Source: Helochares maculicollis (Eukaryota; Arthropoda; Insecta; Coleoptera; Hydrophilidae). From it: DNA of 45,334 nucleotides. Below the pieces are notes generated by a model. It had not been told where the DNA came from. It searched no databases and worked only from the letters and a program-made list of their open reading frames with translations. Below are positions 9,531 through 20,284 of the stretch, piece after piece (the stretch's first letter is position 1; each line of letters begins with the position of its first letter). Both the position numbers and the translations under genes were made by a program. The stretch covers positions 1-45,334 of the forward strand of contig JAWQRO010000266.1 in NCBI GenBank assembly GCA_033557835.1, read 5' to 3'.

Positions 9531-11295
9531 GAGGTGCAATCATGAGCTCTACATTCAAAATAAGTTGTCCACACATCTGAATAGGGATGCTTTTAGTTGA
9601 GAGAATTCTGCAGGGGTCAAAATAGAGCTGATGGTGCCGGATCAGGGGAACACGGCCGGTGAGGCAAGACATCCCAATCGAACTGTAATAATTTTTAGGT
9701 GGTTCCTAATGACTCATGTGTGCGGACGTGTCCTGTTAGAGAACTACCTGAAAACGGTTGACCAATTTCGGCTGCTTTTTGTCGCTAGCTTGGACATGCG
9801 GTGCGCCAAATAAATGCGGGCCCAACAAGTTTAGGCCCAAACCGCTGAACCGAAGAGAATGAAATTGCTTGGATATGTAACGAGTAAGGAAGGAACTATT
9901 GGAATTCCGCTTCTAAGGATTTGAAAATTGAGGTTGAATGTTTTGAAACAACTCTAATATCTCAAAAACTGTAAACGCTGCAGACTTGCAAATTAATTTT
10001 TAGCATCTCCATTCAAAATTAAGGAACCCACTTTATAACCTGACTTTTCATAATTTATCTAAACACTCTCAAATGTTTTTTGCTTCCGTTTTTTGTTGGA
10101 GATGAGTTGTACCCAATAATCATAAAAATGCACGATGGCTGCAATTCGAAGTGGAATCATCAACTAACTAGTAGTGATGAATAAGAACAATCCATGCTAA
10201 TTCAGGCTAGCGAAGCTGAGGGGGGGATTAGCATGAGAATATTATAAAGATGAGTTAATGGCCAATCGGTTGCATTGCGACATACGTCCACGCATCGAAA
10301 AATAAAACGCTAAACAAACAGCTTCAGCCGAACATATGTGTCCCACATTGAAGAAGAACTACAAAATAAACAAAACGGCGAACCGAAGTCTGCGATCGGC
10401 TCGCGGGGCTTGTACCATCGTTTAACGAATACTGGATTAATCGTCCATTAAGGCATATTTATAAGCTCTACAAATTGCGTATATGGGCGGTGGATCCTGC
10501 AGTCAGCGCTCAAAAATTAATCTTTTGTTTGCATTGCTTTTATTATTGGCACATTAACTAATTTAGGTTAGTTACTCGCGGCGGCGTGAATCACTGCAAA
10601 CTTCTCAAGCTGAACAAATACCGCAGTAACTAGCAGAGGACAAAACAGGAAAACGATATCAAATTTTAATTTCCTTTGTACGCAAATATTTTTGTTTTGG
10701 ACTCCAGAAAATCCCAATTATTTTATAGACGTTTATTTATTTATTATTTATTTTATCGGAGCGCACCACAGCCTACTTTTTACCAATCCGGCGTAACTCA
10801 TACATGTTAACATCATCGGCATCGCGGAAAAATTCGTCATTCTCTGTATTAAATTGCATCTCAAGGTTTTCCGTTACTTCTACAAGTTTGTGGTTTGAAC
10901 GGCTAACGGACAACCTGCACTGCGGTTACGCTTTTGACGTCTTGCTGATGAATCAGATAAATAGCAAAGCGGCGATAATCGAAGGCTGACCAGAAAAAAT
11001 CGTGTATAGAGCGGACCAATTACTATGTGAATCAAAAAATTGGGTTTTTACCGTTACTATCGTAGCGTGAAATTGACAATATCATTTTGACAAACCTAGG
11101 TGGATTATTTGTACTTACATTTAAACTGCAATTACGATAATCAGCAATTGTGTTTTAATCAATGTATCTAGATTTTAGATGTTCTATTTTAAAGTTCAGG
11201 AGATTAAAATCACCGTTCATAGATTTGATGGACATAAAATTCATTTCAACGCTATCTATTTCGGTCTTCCTGCTATTTGTGAGGGTTTGACGATG
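9531..11295. other. Noncoding stretch between the LINE array and mariner A1
   Basis: No supported gene. Open frames at 9631-9813 and 10804-10989 are short, lack family motifs and have no convincing splice partners. Base composition is AT-rich throughout, with a small GC-richer patch near 9640-9670. Confidence 0.45.
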
Positions 11296-11297
11296 TA

Positions 11298-11328
11298 CGA
11301 GGTGTGTTCAATAAGTATCGCGAATTTT
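11298..11328 (+). repeat. Left terminal inverted repeat of mariner A1
   Basis: 31 bp starting CGAGGTGTGTTCAATAAGT, preceded by TA at 11296-11297. It pairs with 12499-12529 with three mismatches (positions 4, 15 and 24). Confidence 0.9.
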
Positions 11329-11522
11329 GAATTTTCGCGGGCTACGTATATTCGAATTTCGATTTTTTTGTGGCGTTATGTTGGTACTCATGTCTCTCAC
11401 TTATAGCGACAAGTTCGACCATTTTGAATGTTCAGGTAATTGTTGACAGCTGCTTTGCTTGCACGTGTTTTGGCTCGTCTTCGATTTTTACCTATTCAAA
11501 AAAATTAATCGAAGAACCTGTA

Positions 11523-12460
11523 TCAATAAAATTTTGTGTGAAAAACGAAATTAAGTGGGCGGATGCATTCCATATGTTGACTGGCATACGGAGAAGCTAC
11601 CTTGGACCGAAGTAACGTTTATCGGTGGTACAAAATGTTCTCAGAAGGCCGAAAAGATGTGAACGAGCACTTTAACAACAGACGAAAAAATTGATGAAGT
11701 GAAGAAAATGGTATTGGCCAATCGTCGAATCACCGTTAGAGAAGTTGCTGACGACTTAGACATATCGATTGGCTCGTGCCATTCGATTTTTATCAATGAT
11801 TTGGGCATGAGACGGGTCGCCGCGAAATTCGTACCTAAATTGCTCAATTTCGACCAAAAACAGCTTCGCATGAAAATTGCTAATGAACTGTTGGTCTCTG
11901 TCCGCGACGACCCAAATTTGCTCCAGAGGGTCATAACTGGTGACGAATCGTGGGTTTACGGTTATGACGTGGAAACCAAAGCTCAATCATCTCAATGGAA
12001 GCTGCCGCACGAACCAAGACCGACAAAAGCGCGCCAAGTTCGGTCGACTGTGAAAGTTTTGCTTACTGTTTTCTTCGATTGCAGGGGCGTGGTGCATCGT
12101 GAGTTCTTGCCACAAGGTAGAACTGTCAATAAGGAATATTACCTGCAAGTTATGCGCAATTTGCGTGAAGCAATCCACCAGAAACGCCTGGATTTGTAGA
12201 AGAACATTGGATTTACACACTAATGATGCCGCAGCCACCATATTCCCCAGATCTGGTCACCAGTGACTTTTCCTTGTTCCCGAAACTAAAGAGGCCCATG
12301 AAAGGACGACGCTACGCTAATATTGACGAGATAAAGATAGCATCCAAGGAGGAGCTGAACAAGATAAAGGAAAATGATTTTTTAAGTGCTTCGAAGATTG
12401 GAAAAAACGTTGGCACAAGTGTATAATATCTCATGGGGACTACTTTGAAGGGGACAAAAT
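11523..12460 (+). pseudogene. Broken mariner A transposase (DD34D)
   Basis: The start codon region (ATGGAGC in copy 2 at 44896) is mutated here to ATTAATCGA. The N-terminal HTH part reads SIKFCVKNEIKWADAFHMLT, frameshifts near 11585, and has lost the DDEERAGRPSTS-like linker. The long frame 11699-12199 (166 codons) holds a second HTH (ITVREVADDLDIS), the WVPKL-equivalent FVPKLLNFDQKQ, and the first catalytic motif TGDESWVYGYD at about 11938. A TAG replaces a conserved W at about 12196. A deletion then removes the HDNAPAH block with the second aspartate. The third block (PPYSPDLVTSDFSLFPKL) resumes in a different frame at 12223, and a further frameshift follows in the T run near 12378. Loss of the second aspartate makes the protein catalytically dead. 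It matches mariner transposases usually labelled SETMAR-like in insect annotations. Confidence 0.92.
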
Positions 12461-12498
12461 AGATATTCATGAATAAATAAATAATTTTTGAAAAACAC

Positions 12499-12529
12499 AA
12501 AATTCACGATACTTTTTGAACACACTTCG
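12499..12529 (-). repeat. Right terminal inverted repeat of mariner A1
   Basis: Ends in GAACACACTTCG at 12529, followed by TA at 12530-12531. It is the partner of the left repeat. Confidence 0.9.
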
Positions 12530-12531
12530 TA

Positions 12532-15416
12532 TATGTACTGAAAAAGAACTGAATATTCCTTATGGATATATTAATGTGTTGAATATAGACATTGACGTAT
12601 ATGTAAATTATGAATATTGAAACTATTGCAGATACTTTTATGTCGTATATGTATTTATACGGGATTAATGAGTGGGGACGCTCCAGATTTTTAAATTTGA
12701 CTTTGTTGTACCATAAAAATGATGCTGGCATTGCTAAATTATAAGAAAATTAAAAACGATGCAACGATCTTGCTGCACCTTTACCACATTAACCATTAAC
12801 ACGGGTACTGTTTTAATACCTGCTCAGAAGATATTTATAAAATTGATCCTGCCTTAAGCAATTCAAAGCGCATAGCTTTGGTGCGCCTTTTCGAATTACT
12901 AAATTTATTATCGGGCGGCTCTTTTCTAAAAAATACCTCAATTCACATAAATGCTTATTGCATTCTGATTTATACAGTGACCTATTCGATTTTGAATGGC
13001 ATGTTTATTACAAACTTATTCGAAATTTTTTTGACGTCTTTATTTTGTATTCCAGACGCTTACGTACCACCATGCGTCGTGTTTGCAATTCAAATGTATT
13101 AGGTATACCGAGTGCAAATAAATTACTCAGCCAAAAAAAAAATGGCTACAGCGTGTGTGTCGTCATAACAAGTCTTTTAGATCAAAGAATCCCAAATAGA
13201 ATGCCACCTCAAGGCTAAGAAACCGCATTTTATTTGTCTTACCTAAGTATATTTTTCTCGTCTTCCAGGTGAAATGAATACATATAAATTGCGTAAAGTT
13301 CTGTTTGCTAAGAATACGAGCGCGGGGGGCAGCGGTGCCCCGAGAGAGTAGAGCAGGCGGTTGGCGTCAATGGGAAAAAAAGACGCCGCGGCGGCTCGTT
13401 CTGCCGCAAAGTTGTCTAATTAAAACAAATGTCGCGGTGAGTAAACAACATCAGAGGCGAGATTTTCACTTGGCGCTTCTCTTTCTTCTCTTTTTGTTTT
13501 TGGGGCAATTAACCTGTCAGAATATGTTTGTTCTCTAAAGGTGGAGTGCAAATAAACACTATTTTCTTATCTCATTTATTGCATGAGTACCGATCGGTGT
13601 ACCCAGACTTCCAAAAGCTGAGCAGCGTTAACGCTGAGTTATGAAATTATTTGGGATAAAATCATAAGAATCTAATATTTGGCTCCAAAGTTCATTAGAC
13701 TTGGATTAAACTAATCATATAAGTCGTGAGCTCAATTCCTTGCTTACAGAAAATAAATATACAGTACTTAGGATCAAAACTATTGATTTATCTTAATGTT
13801 AATAATAATAATAATATATCGCATAACCAACTCCATTTGGCATCAACCAGCAAGAGATAAAACGAATTTAGGTTTGGCACCACTCTGATATACTACCATG
13901 AGCAAGGAGGACATCTCATTATCGCACTTTAAATTTTTTTGTGAATTATTTCAATTGGTGCTTCTTATTTTATAAACCATATTGATTATGCCACGGGATG
14001 ATAATTCGTTAATTTCACAAATATAGAGCATTTTAGTATTTCTTCAGGAAACTTACACAAATAGTGAAACGAAATTAACTCAACATTAAAAAATCTATTC
14101 AACATATCGCCAGCATTCAAAGCACCTCAAGGATTGCTTCAATAAAACAAGGGGACATTTTTACTGAAATCAAATGCTACTCCAACAATTTTGAAACAGT
14201 TAACTTGTTTACCTTACCTTGCCTATTATTCCGCAATTATTAAATTCTTTACGAGAATTAGCAACTATTTTGAATATTAAGTGATATTAATAAAATGTTT
14301 CGCCTAGTTAAGTTTTTATTTACTAACAGTTTATTTGCAAAGTATGGATTTTTAAAATCTCGTTTACATTATTTAACGTGCAACCTCATGGGATTATTTT
14401 GTAGTTAACAGACAAGTAGTTCACGCCTAATAACATCACAAGTGCAAATTTTCCTCTGTCATCTATGGTACATGCGATGTTTTCCTATCTGCCGATAAAG
14501 TCGTTGCTGCTCCTTCACTTTGCATACTACAAATCGAACCGTCATCAATTCTACCAATACAAGCATGCAAACCCCTCGACCAGAGCCTATAAATGAATTG
14601 ATCATCCCGCACCATGTCAGATTCAAAGTATTCCTCCACCTTCTCCTAGACAGCTCAGTTAAATCCTGATACTTTGGACCTCTTCAATACTCCAACTCCA
14701 GGAGAAAACATGACGGTCACTTGATTTGATTAAAAATGCACTTGTTTAAGATATAAATCAGGCATCCCACTTCCCATTGGAATTCCAGAAGATTCTCCAT
14801 TAAATTCGAATATTCCTCTTCCTGCGCCATCAACAATACTAACAACCACAGTATCAACAAGCTTAGCCCCTCTAAGTACCCTTCTACAAAGTGTTTTATC
14901 ATTTTTCGAAAGTGCATTTAAAATCGTTGCTAAGCGATGGTAGTTTCTTGTATGAAAATGAATGTAACTCAAAGCTGGCGAATTGTAGAAATATAAAACT
15001 TAGTATGTAGATTCTCCTTTAAAAATGAAACCCCTTACACTTCTAAACAGTAAAATCGAGGAATATTGAAGAGTACTTGTAGTTACATAGTTATAAGAGT
15101 ACCAATGGGCCACAGACTATTGATGCCACTAGTGGCACAAAATGTGCAGTGTTTTGTTTTATAGTTTATTGCCAATTTAAAGGTGATTTCATAATAACCT
15201 TCTCAAAGAGATGATCTCTTCTGGCGAAAAACTCAACTAAGTGAATCTTGACAATCTTCTCTTGATGCCAATTTCTTTTCTCGAAGGAAGATTTGTACCT
15301 ATAAGCATAGATAGTAGGCAAATAATGCCTGATCTGGACTATAAGGTGGATGGTTTTGTAAAGAATGTTCTATTCTATTCTATCAACTCATTCTGTACCG
15401 ATTTTTGCTAGAAAAA
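12532..15416. other. Noncoding stretch with a small CpG-rich patch and one odd minus-strand open region
   Basis: 12532-13290 is AT-rich with no gene. A GC-rich patch at about 13303-13445 (GCGCGGGGGGCAGCGGTGCCCCG, cited as landmark in two pieces, and GACGCCGCGGCGGC) ends at a donor-like GCG then GTGAGT at 13438-13440 and follows an acceptor-like TCTTCCAG at 13269, so it could be a leader exon; no coding frame is supported. A short AAT microsatellite lies at 13800-13818. At about 14440-14975 the minus strand has long open stretches (DTVVVSIVDGAGRGIFEF, then VEEYFESDMVRDDQ after a frame break) that resemble decayed coding sequence but match no family I know. Confidence 0.4.
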
Positions 15417-16441
15417 TCAACCCAAGGAATGAAAGTAGGGTAAAGATGTCGGAGAGTATGCATCTATTGGGTCAATATTACTGAACATTATCGTGGATTT
15501 TGATTTACGAATTGTATTATGGATCCTATTGATCGGTCTCAATGGAAAGTATTTACATTGCTGGAATATTGAGCCAATTTTTTCCATTTCATAAACATGT
15601 CTATATTCCAATAGCTTGTAAACAAAACCTGACATGACATATTGTGTTGAAAGTTTGCTCTTACGAACGATGATTATCCTTAGTACAGTAGCACATTTCT
15701 TTGAAATATAATTAAGATCTTTTTAAAGCCCCTTGAAGGTGCAGGTAGTACGTCGATCGGTATATACAATCACACTTCTATGGTTTACCAAGTTTGATTA
15801 CGTTGGTAATTTTGACTAATACTTCTGATGGGTAACTAACTAATTTTTTAAAGATCAAACATTGGCGACATTCTTTTTCGATCACTTTTTTTAGGGTTTA
15901 TAAAATAGCAATTTCTCCATTGGAAGATCCATTTAATAAGATAATTCCAAATATTCTATTATTGTTTCCTTACTTTCAGTAGGAGTTTCGCGTCAAAAAC
16001 TAAAATATAGTTAAATGTTTAGCAAACATTGATTCCTTGTCAGTTTTAACCCAATGCCCATTTTTGCCTATTATTGGAGCGTTTATGACTAGCTGTGAGT
16101 TACTTAGCTCGTTTTGTAAATTATCATTTTTGAGTTGTAGTTTTTACAGTTCTTCACTAGCTATAGTTAATCTTCTTTGTCTTCTGGTGTTGAGTTGATT
16201 TGCAAATGATTTCGGGTCTGTCCGTTTTCTACAATTAATCATGTACTTAGCAGTACATTCAGTTCTAAATTTTTTTTTGAGTTGTAAAATTTCTTTCCTG
16301 GCTGCAGTCTGGATGTTGTTTGTTAGCTTATGGAGTGCTTCATCAATTTATTGTGGTTTGAAACGAGTTGTTTGGGATATTAGCCCACCAAAATTACTTC
16401 TAAATTATTCCAATGTTTAAACTTAGCAATGAAAATATTAT
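15417..16441 (-). pseudogene. Decayed non-LTR retrotransposon (endonuclease-RT linker and RT start)
   Basis: On the minus strand from 16441 leftward the pieces follow the order found between endonuclease and RT in Jockey-type ORF2 proteins: a W-NN-R.. start, IDEALHKLTNNIQTAARKEI, a basic helix (KKKFRTECTAKYMINCRKR), NQLNTRRQRRLTIASEEL, then a GKNGHWVKTDKESMFAKHL block matching the usual DGTWARSDEEKAELFAEHL, then ETIIEYLEL and MDLPMEK. Stops are frequent after that. The open frame at 15417-15635 may be the next part of RT but shows no diagnostic motif. The relic ends exactly where mariner B1 begins at 16441-16443, so the mariner appears to have landed in or beside it; no clear continuation was found right of 17610. 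Confidence 0.6.
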
Positions 16442-17610
16442 ACCAGGTGTAAGTGCAAGTTTAAAATGTCGTTTTATTGCCAAGAGATGGCTTGTGTTAA
16501 ACATGTCGAATTTTGAGTCATGTAAAGAGCATTGGCGGCATGTAATGATTTTCTTGGTCAATCAAAAGAAAAACGCATCGGAAAGTCATCGAATTCTTGT
16601 AGACACTTACGACGATGTTGTTCCAACTGTCAAGACTTGTGAACGCTGATTTCAACGTTTCAAAAGTGGCGATTTCAATGTTATTGACAAGGAACGTTAA
16701 AATCGACCAAAAAAAGAAAGAAGACGACGAATTACAATCATTATTGGACGAAGACGATACACAAACACAACAAATGATGGCGGAGCAGTTGAATGTCACT
16801 TGGCAAGCCATTTCCGATCACCTGAGAGCCATGAAGAAGATTCAAAAGGTTGGAAAATGGGTTCTACACAAACTGAACGAACGACAGATGGAAAGACAAA
16901 AAACTGTGTGCGAGATGCTGCATTTACGCCACAATGAAGGAGTTTTTTGCATCGGGTTGTGAAACTGGCGATGGCAAATGGATATATTTTGAGAATCTCA
17001 AACGTAAGAAATCGTGGGTAACGCCAGGACAACCATCAAGTACAAAACCGAATCGTTTTGGGAGAAAGACACTGCTGTGTGTATGGTGGGATCAGAAGGG
17101 AGTATTACGAGCTTCTCAAACACGACGAAACAATTAAGACCGTCCGCTACCGACAATAAATGATCAATTTAAACCACGCATTGATCGAAAAACGCCCAGG
17201 ATGGGCTCGAAGACACGGCGAAGCTATTCTGCAGCATGACAACGCTCCTGCACATTTAGCCAAAGTGGTGAAAGAAACGATTTCTTTGCTTGATTGGGAA
17301 CTCCTACCTTACCCGCCGTATTCGCCAGACCTGGCGCCTTCTGATTATCACCTCTTCTCATCGATGGGACACGCACTGGCTGAGCAACACTTCAAGACTT
17401 TCGAAATATGTACAAAAATGGCTCGATGAATGGATATCAATGAAAGCTGAAGCTTTCTTTTGGAATGGTATCCATAAATTGACCGAGAGATGGATAAAAT
17501 GGTTAAGAATCAAGGGCCACTACTTTCAATAAAAAGTGTTTTACCATTGTTCTTAAATAGTTGCATATTTTTCATGAAGAAAACGAGATTTTAAACTTGC
17601 GCACCTGGTA
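16441..17610 (+). mobile_element. Mos1-like (mauritiana subfamily) mariner, family B copy 1
   Basis: The element spans 16443-17608 (1166 bp) between TA dinucleotides at 16441 and 17609. The right end (complement CCAGGTGCGCAAGTTTAAAAT) and left end (CCAGGTG, four extra bases, then TGCAAGTTTAAAATGTCG) are inverted repeats close to the known Mos1 end TCAGGTGTACAAGTATGAAATGTCG. The 5' leader is short: the ATG lies 60 bp from the end, against about 170 bp in Mos1, so part of the leader is deleted. Two further copies of this family occur at 30485-30915 and 35095-36300. Confidence 0.92.
16503..17532 (+). pseudogene. Broken Mos1-like transposase
   Basis: The ATG at 16503 opens MSNFESCKEHWRHVMIF, then the HTH block NASESHRILVDTY and PTVKTCER followed by TGA where the family has W. 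After another stop and a frameshift near 16690, the second domain continues (DELQSLLDEDDTQTQQMMAE, HLRAMKKIQKVGKWVLHKLNE). The first catalytic block reads ETGDGKWIYFEN (family GDEKW; the aspartate is kept). NRFGRKTLLCVWWDQKG follows. After a further frame change the second block, ILQHDNAPAHLAKVV at about 17232, and the third, PPYSPDLAPSDYHLF at about 17310, are both preserved. All three aspartates are therefore present but in different frames, and the last 40 codons are also frameshifted. Not functional. Confidence 0.92.
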
Positions 17611-18420
17611 TATACACAAAAAAAAAGATGTACAAAAAGTTGGAAGTAGAAAAATGTTGTATCTCAAGACATGACATCCAGACCAACGGTCCCTTTACAT
17701 ACAGTTACAACACAAATTATTATCTATATTCCAGTTTATTCTCTTTTTCTATTGTAATTTAGATTTCTAGGTGCATAAAACTAAGGTAAGCGACTCTTTA
17801 TATAGTTTTACTAAGCTATAGAGTGGAGTCTGGCTCTTAAGACGGTAAAAACATTATGTAGAAGTAGCGAAGCGCGTTTCGTTATATTTAATAGCATATC
17901 ATAATATCTGTAAAAATGCCCACCGACCAACAATAATTGAGAAACACTGTTCTAATCTAATGCCGAGCCATAAAGTAGTTTGCAACCGAACAATACAGAA
18001 AGTTCCTTTCAGAATAGCATCAGTTCAAAGTTCAACATAATGATAAATGTTTTAAGCGAAACATGAAAGATAGGTAATGCCAACAATAAAATATAATGTG
18101 CAAAATTTATGATTATCTATAACCTTTTGAATGCATTAAAAATTAACCTAGTTTTATGGCTAACACATGCAGGTGTTCTTAAGTAAATAGCCAATACAGC
18201 CACCTTCCTCTATACGGCGATGCGGCACGGGAACTACATATTTTAGTGCGAACCCTACTTTGGAAACTGTTAACTCCCAAAGGGAAAAATATGCGCTAAA
18301 AATATGATGCTTGGATATTTTCCGCTGTGCTCATGTAATAAATATAAGGAAAACATAAAAATAAATCGTTTAATATTTGATATAACACGGCAGTAAAACT
18401 AAGCTGTAACAAGGCATCGG
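17611..18420. other. AT-rich noncoding stretch
   Basis: No coding or repeat feature seen. A 15-base interval at 17770-17785 is bounded by acceptor-like and donor-like strings but is too short to support as an exon. Confidence 0.45.
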
Positions 18421-18464
18421 CCCGTAAAATATAACCACTCGGGTGATATAAAATCAATTGTTGC

Positions 18465-18660
18465 ATTGCGTGTCCTGAGGACTCAAGAATGCAGCCCTGG
18501 CGAGCGAAAATCCACCCTATGACACCCCCGACGCTGTGTGCCCGCCGTAACTAGGGGGGTAGACACGCGCTGGGGATCACAGACCGAGCAGTCTGGGGGT
18601 TGAGGAGGGTGCAGTAGCCCCCGAAACGACAAGCAAATTCATCTTAGTCCGTTTGACATT
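18465..18660. other. GC-rich island with strong hairpin potential
   Basis: A block of about 200 bp is far richer in G and C than its surroundings. It contains GTCCTGAGGAC, CAGACCGAGCAGTCTG (5-bp stem) and a GGGGG...CCCCC stem at about 18595-18622 followed by GAAACGAC. I looked for a hammerhead ribozyme because of the GAAAC after a GC stem, but the required CTGATGA strand is absent. It may be the 5' end of a retrotransposon, a leader exon or a structured RNA. No coding frame stands out. Function unknown. Confidence 0.35.
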
Positions 18661-19760
18661 AAAAACCTCGTCTAGGGGTGGGTTTTCAAAACGTACCTTC
18701 GATCACGATGAATGACAGCAGTGAAAATACTAAATTGGAATACCCATATAATAGGAGAGAATTTATCAAATGGAACCATTATACTTGATTGCGAGAGATA
18801 ACACTAAATTGAAACATTTATCAAACTGCGAAATTAGGACAATTTTGCGAAATGGCAGATGCCAAACTGAGGAAGTGATTTTCGGGGATTAATTCCAACA
18901 AATGCTTCTAAAGATAAAATTGAAATGGTTAATTCTAAATTTAAGAAATTAATTGTCAATGAATCCTAACATTAATTTTGGAATTGAAACTACTTGACAA
19001 CTAAACTGTTCGCACTAAATTTTGCACAGTGGCAAAACCACCTTCACGAGACATATCCAAAATTGAAAATCAAGAAAATTTAGTTTTCGATCCGGGAAGA
19101 CATAAACTGAAAGCTATAAAATTGAGAAATTCTAGCAAATTGGAAAAATAATTAAATTGAAATATAAAGCAAATCCCTGGGACATTTGAAATGAAATCGA
19201 AAATACAAGAGCGGAACATAAAAACGGAAACGCTTTCTCAGGAAAACCCCCAACAGCTTTTCTCATATAGAAAAATAAACAATTTAAACGAGGAAATCAA
19301 TCAAGAGTTATAGACTGCCTGTGTGTGTTCCAAACCGTTTCACCGGTAAAGCGTTACATGCAATTCTTCTTTCTCAATGTCCCAGTGGTACAAAGGGGTT
19401 ACGCAGAACCGGATTTATTGAAAACCCGGAATCGTTACGGTCCTGATACGGAATAATTACATGTGCGAATGTTGTACAGAACGCTTTGAAGACCAAGTTA
19501 ATTAAAATTCATACGGAGAATCAAGTTTCCAAATGAAGAAATTAACCGCAGAGCGAACAGGAAAGATGGGGGAATAAAAAGAGTTGAAAATCTTTATGTA
19601 GGTAAGTTTAGAGAACGGTTTCCATTCCTTGCGCCGCTGCAAAGTCATCGGAGATACTTCACCAATTTATTGGATTTTAAATTTTAATGAAGGTTAATGT
19701 GATTTGCCAATTTTAATTAAGCAGCCCGTCCAATAAAGGAAAAAGCAATTTCCTGCCTAT
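18661..19760. other. AT-rich noncoding stretch
   Basis: Rich in short GAAATTG/AAATTGA strings, especially at 18720-19150. No gene, terminal repeat or splice pair is supported. Confidence 0.45.
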
Positions 19761-20125
19761 GTCTTTGGGAGATAAGCTCGCATTTGCCACCCGCCCCCCT
19801 TTCGGCCTGCGGGTGCTCACTTTAAAATAAATGTATCCACTTTATTAGTGGTAAGGTGTTGTTTTAACACATCTCCGGTGTGTAAATGACGATATCAGGT
19901 AATTCCAGGGTGCTCTTCTCCATTCTCAGGCTTCATCCAGGTAACCACACACCTTTGGGGCCGCCTACGCCCCTCTCTACGCATAACATGCGACCAGACT
20001 GAAGTGCAAGCAAGCGGCAGACTTGAAAAGGTTGCATATTTGTGACCCGTCTTTCTCGATCGACTCCGTCTTGCCCTCCTTATCCGGCTGGCGCTCGGCT
20101 CCACTCTCTCCTCCTGCTTCCACAG

Positions 20126-20162
20126 ATGGGATTCCTCATCTACTACCTTCGTCTTCTCTCAG
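20126..20162 (+). other. Candidate micro-exon with strong splice signals
   Basis: Within a GC-richer patch (19780-20290) the string CTCTCTCCTCCTGCTTCCACAG is an excellent acceptor ending at 20125, and 37 bases later CTCAG then GTGAGG is an excellent donor. All three frames of the 37-base interval are open (frame 1 starts with ATG GGA TTC). It would join in phase to the exon ending at 5918, but so would many short intervals. Whether it belongs to any gene is unknown; the open frames across this patch on both strands have no recognised motif. Confidence 0.25.
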
Positions 20163-20284
20163 GTGAGGTGTCCTTGTTTGACTCACCTCTTCGTCTCAAG
20201 AAGTGGATGACCGATCTCCGGGCTTCGTGGGAGAGAATGCGGCTCCAAATATCCGAAGAATGCGAATGTTTTAACGCTGTCTAA

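Larger units (their letters stand above)
11296..12531 (+). mobile_element. Mariner family A copy 1, bounded by TIRs and TA duplications
   Basis: The element spans 11298-12529 (1232 bp) and is flanked on both sides by TA, the mariner target duplication. The ends are 31-bp terminal inverted repeats, CGAGGTGTGTTCAATAAGT... at 11298-11328 and its near complement at 12499-12529, matching at 28 of 31 positions. The interior carries a broken DD34D transposase. A second copy starts at 44690 with the same terminal sequence and 5' leader, so this is a genuine family. The TIRs are nearly intact, so the element could in principle be mobilised by an intact relative, but it makes no functional transposase itself. 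Confidence 0.93.

Noticed and set aside
14440..14975. Minus-strand coding-like stretches as a host gene
   Set aside because: Frame breaks and lack of splice sites or any recognised motif; kept only as a note under the noncoding stretch.
18580..18640. Hammerhead ribozyme
   Set aside because: A GC stem followed by GAAAC is present, but the CTGATGA strand is missing.
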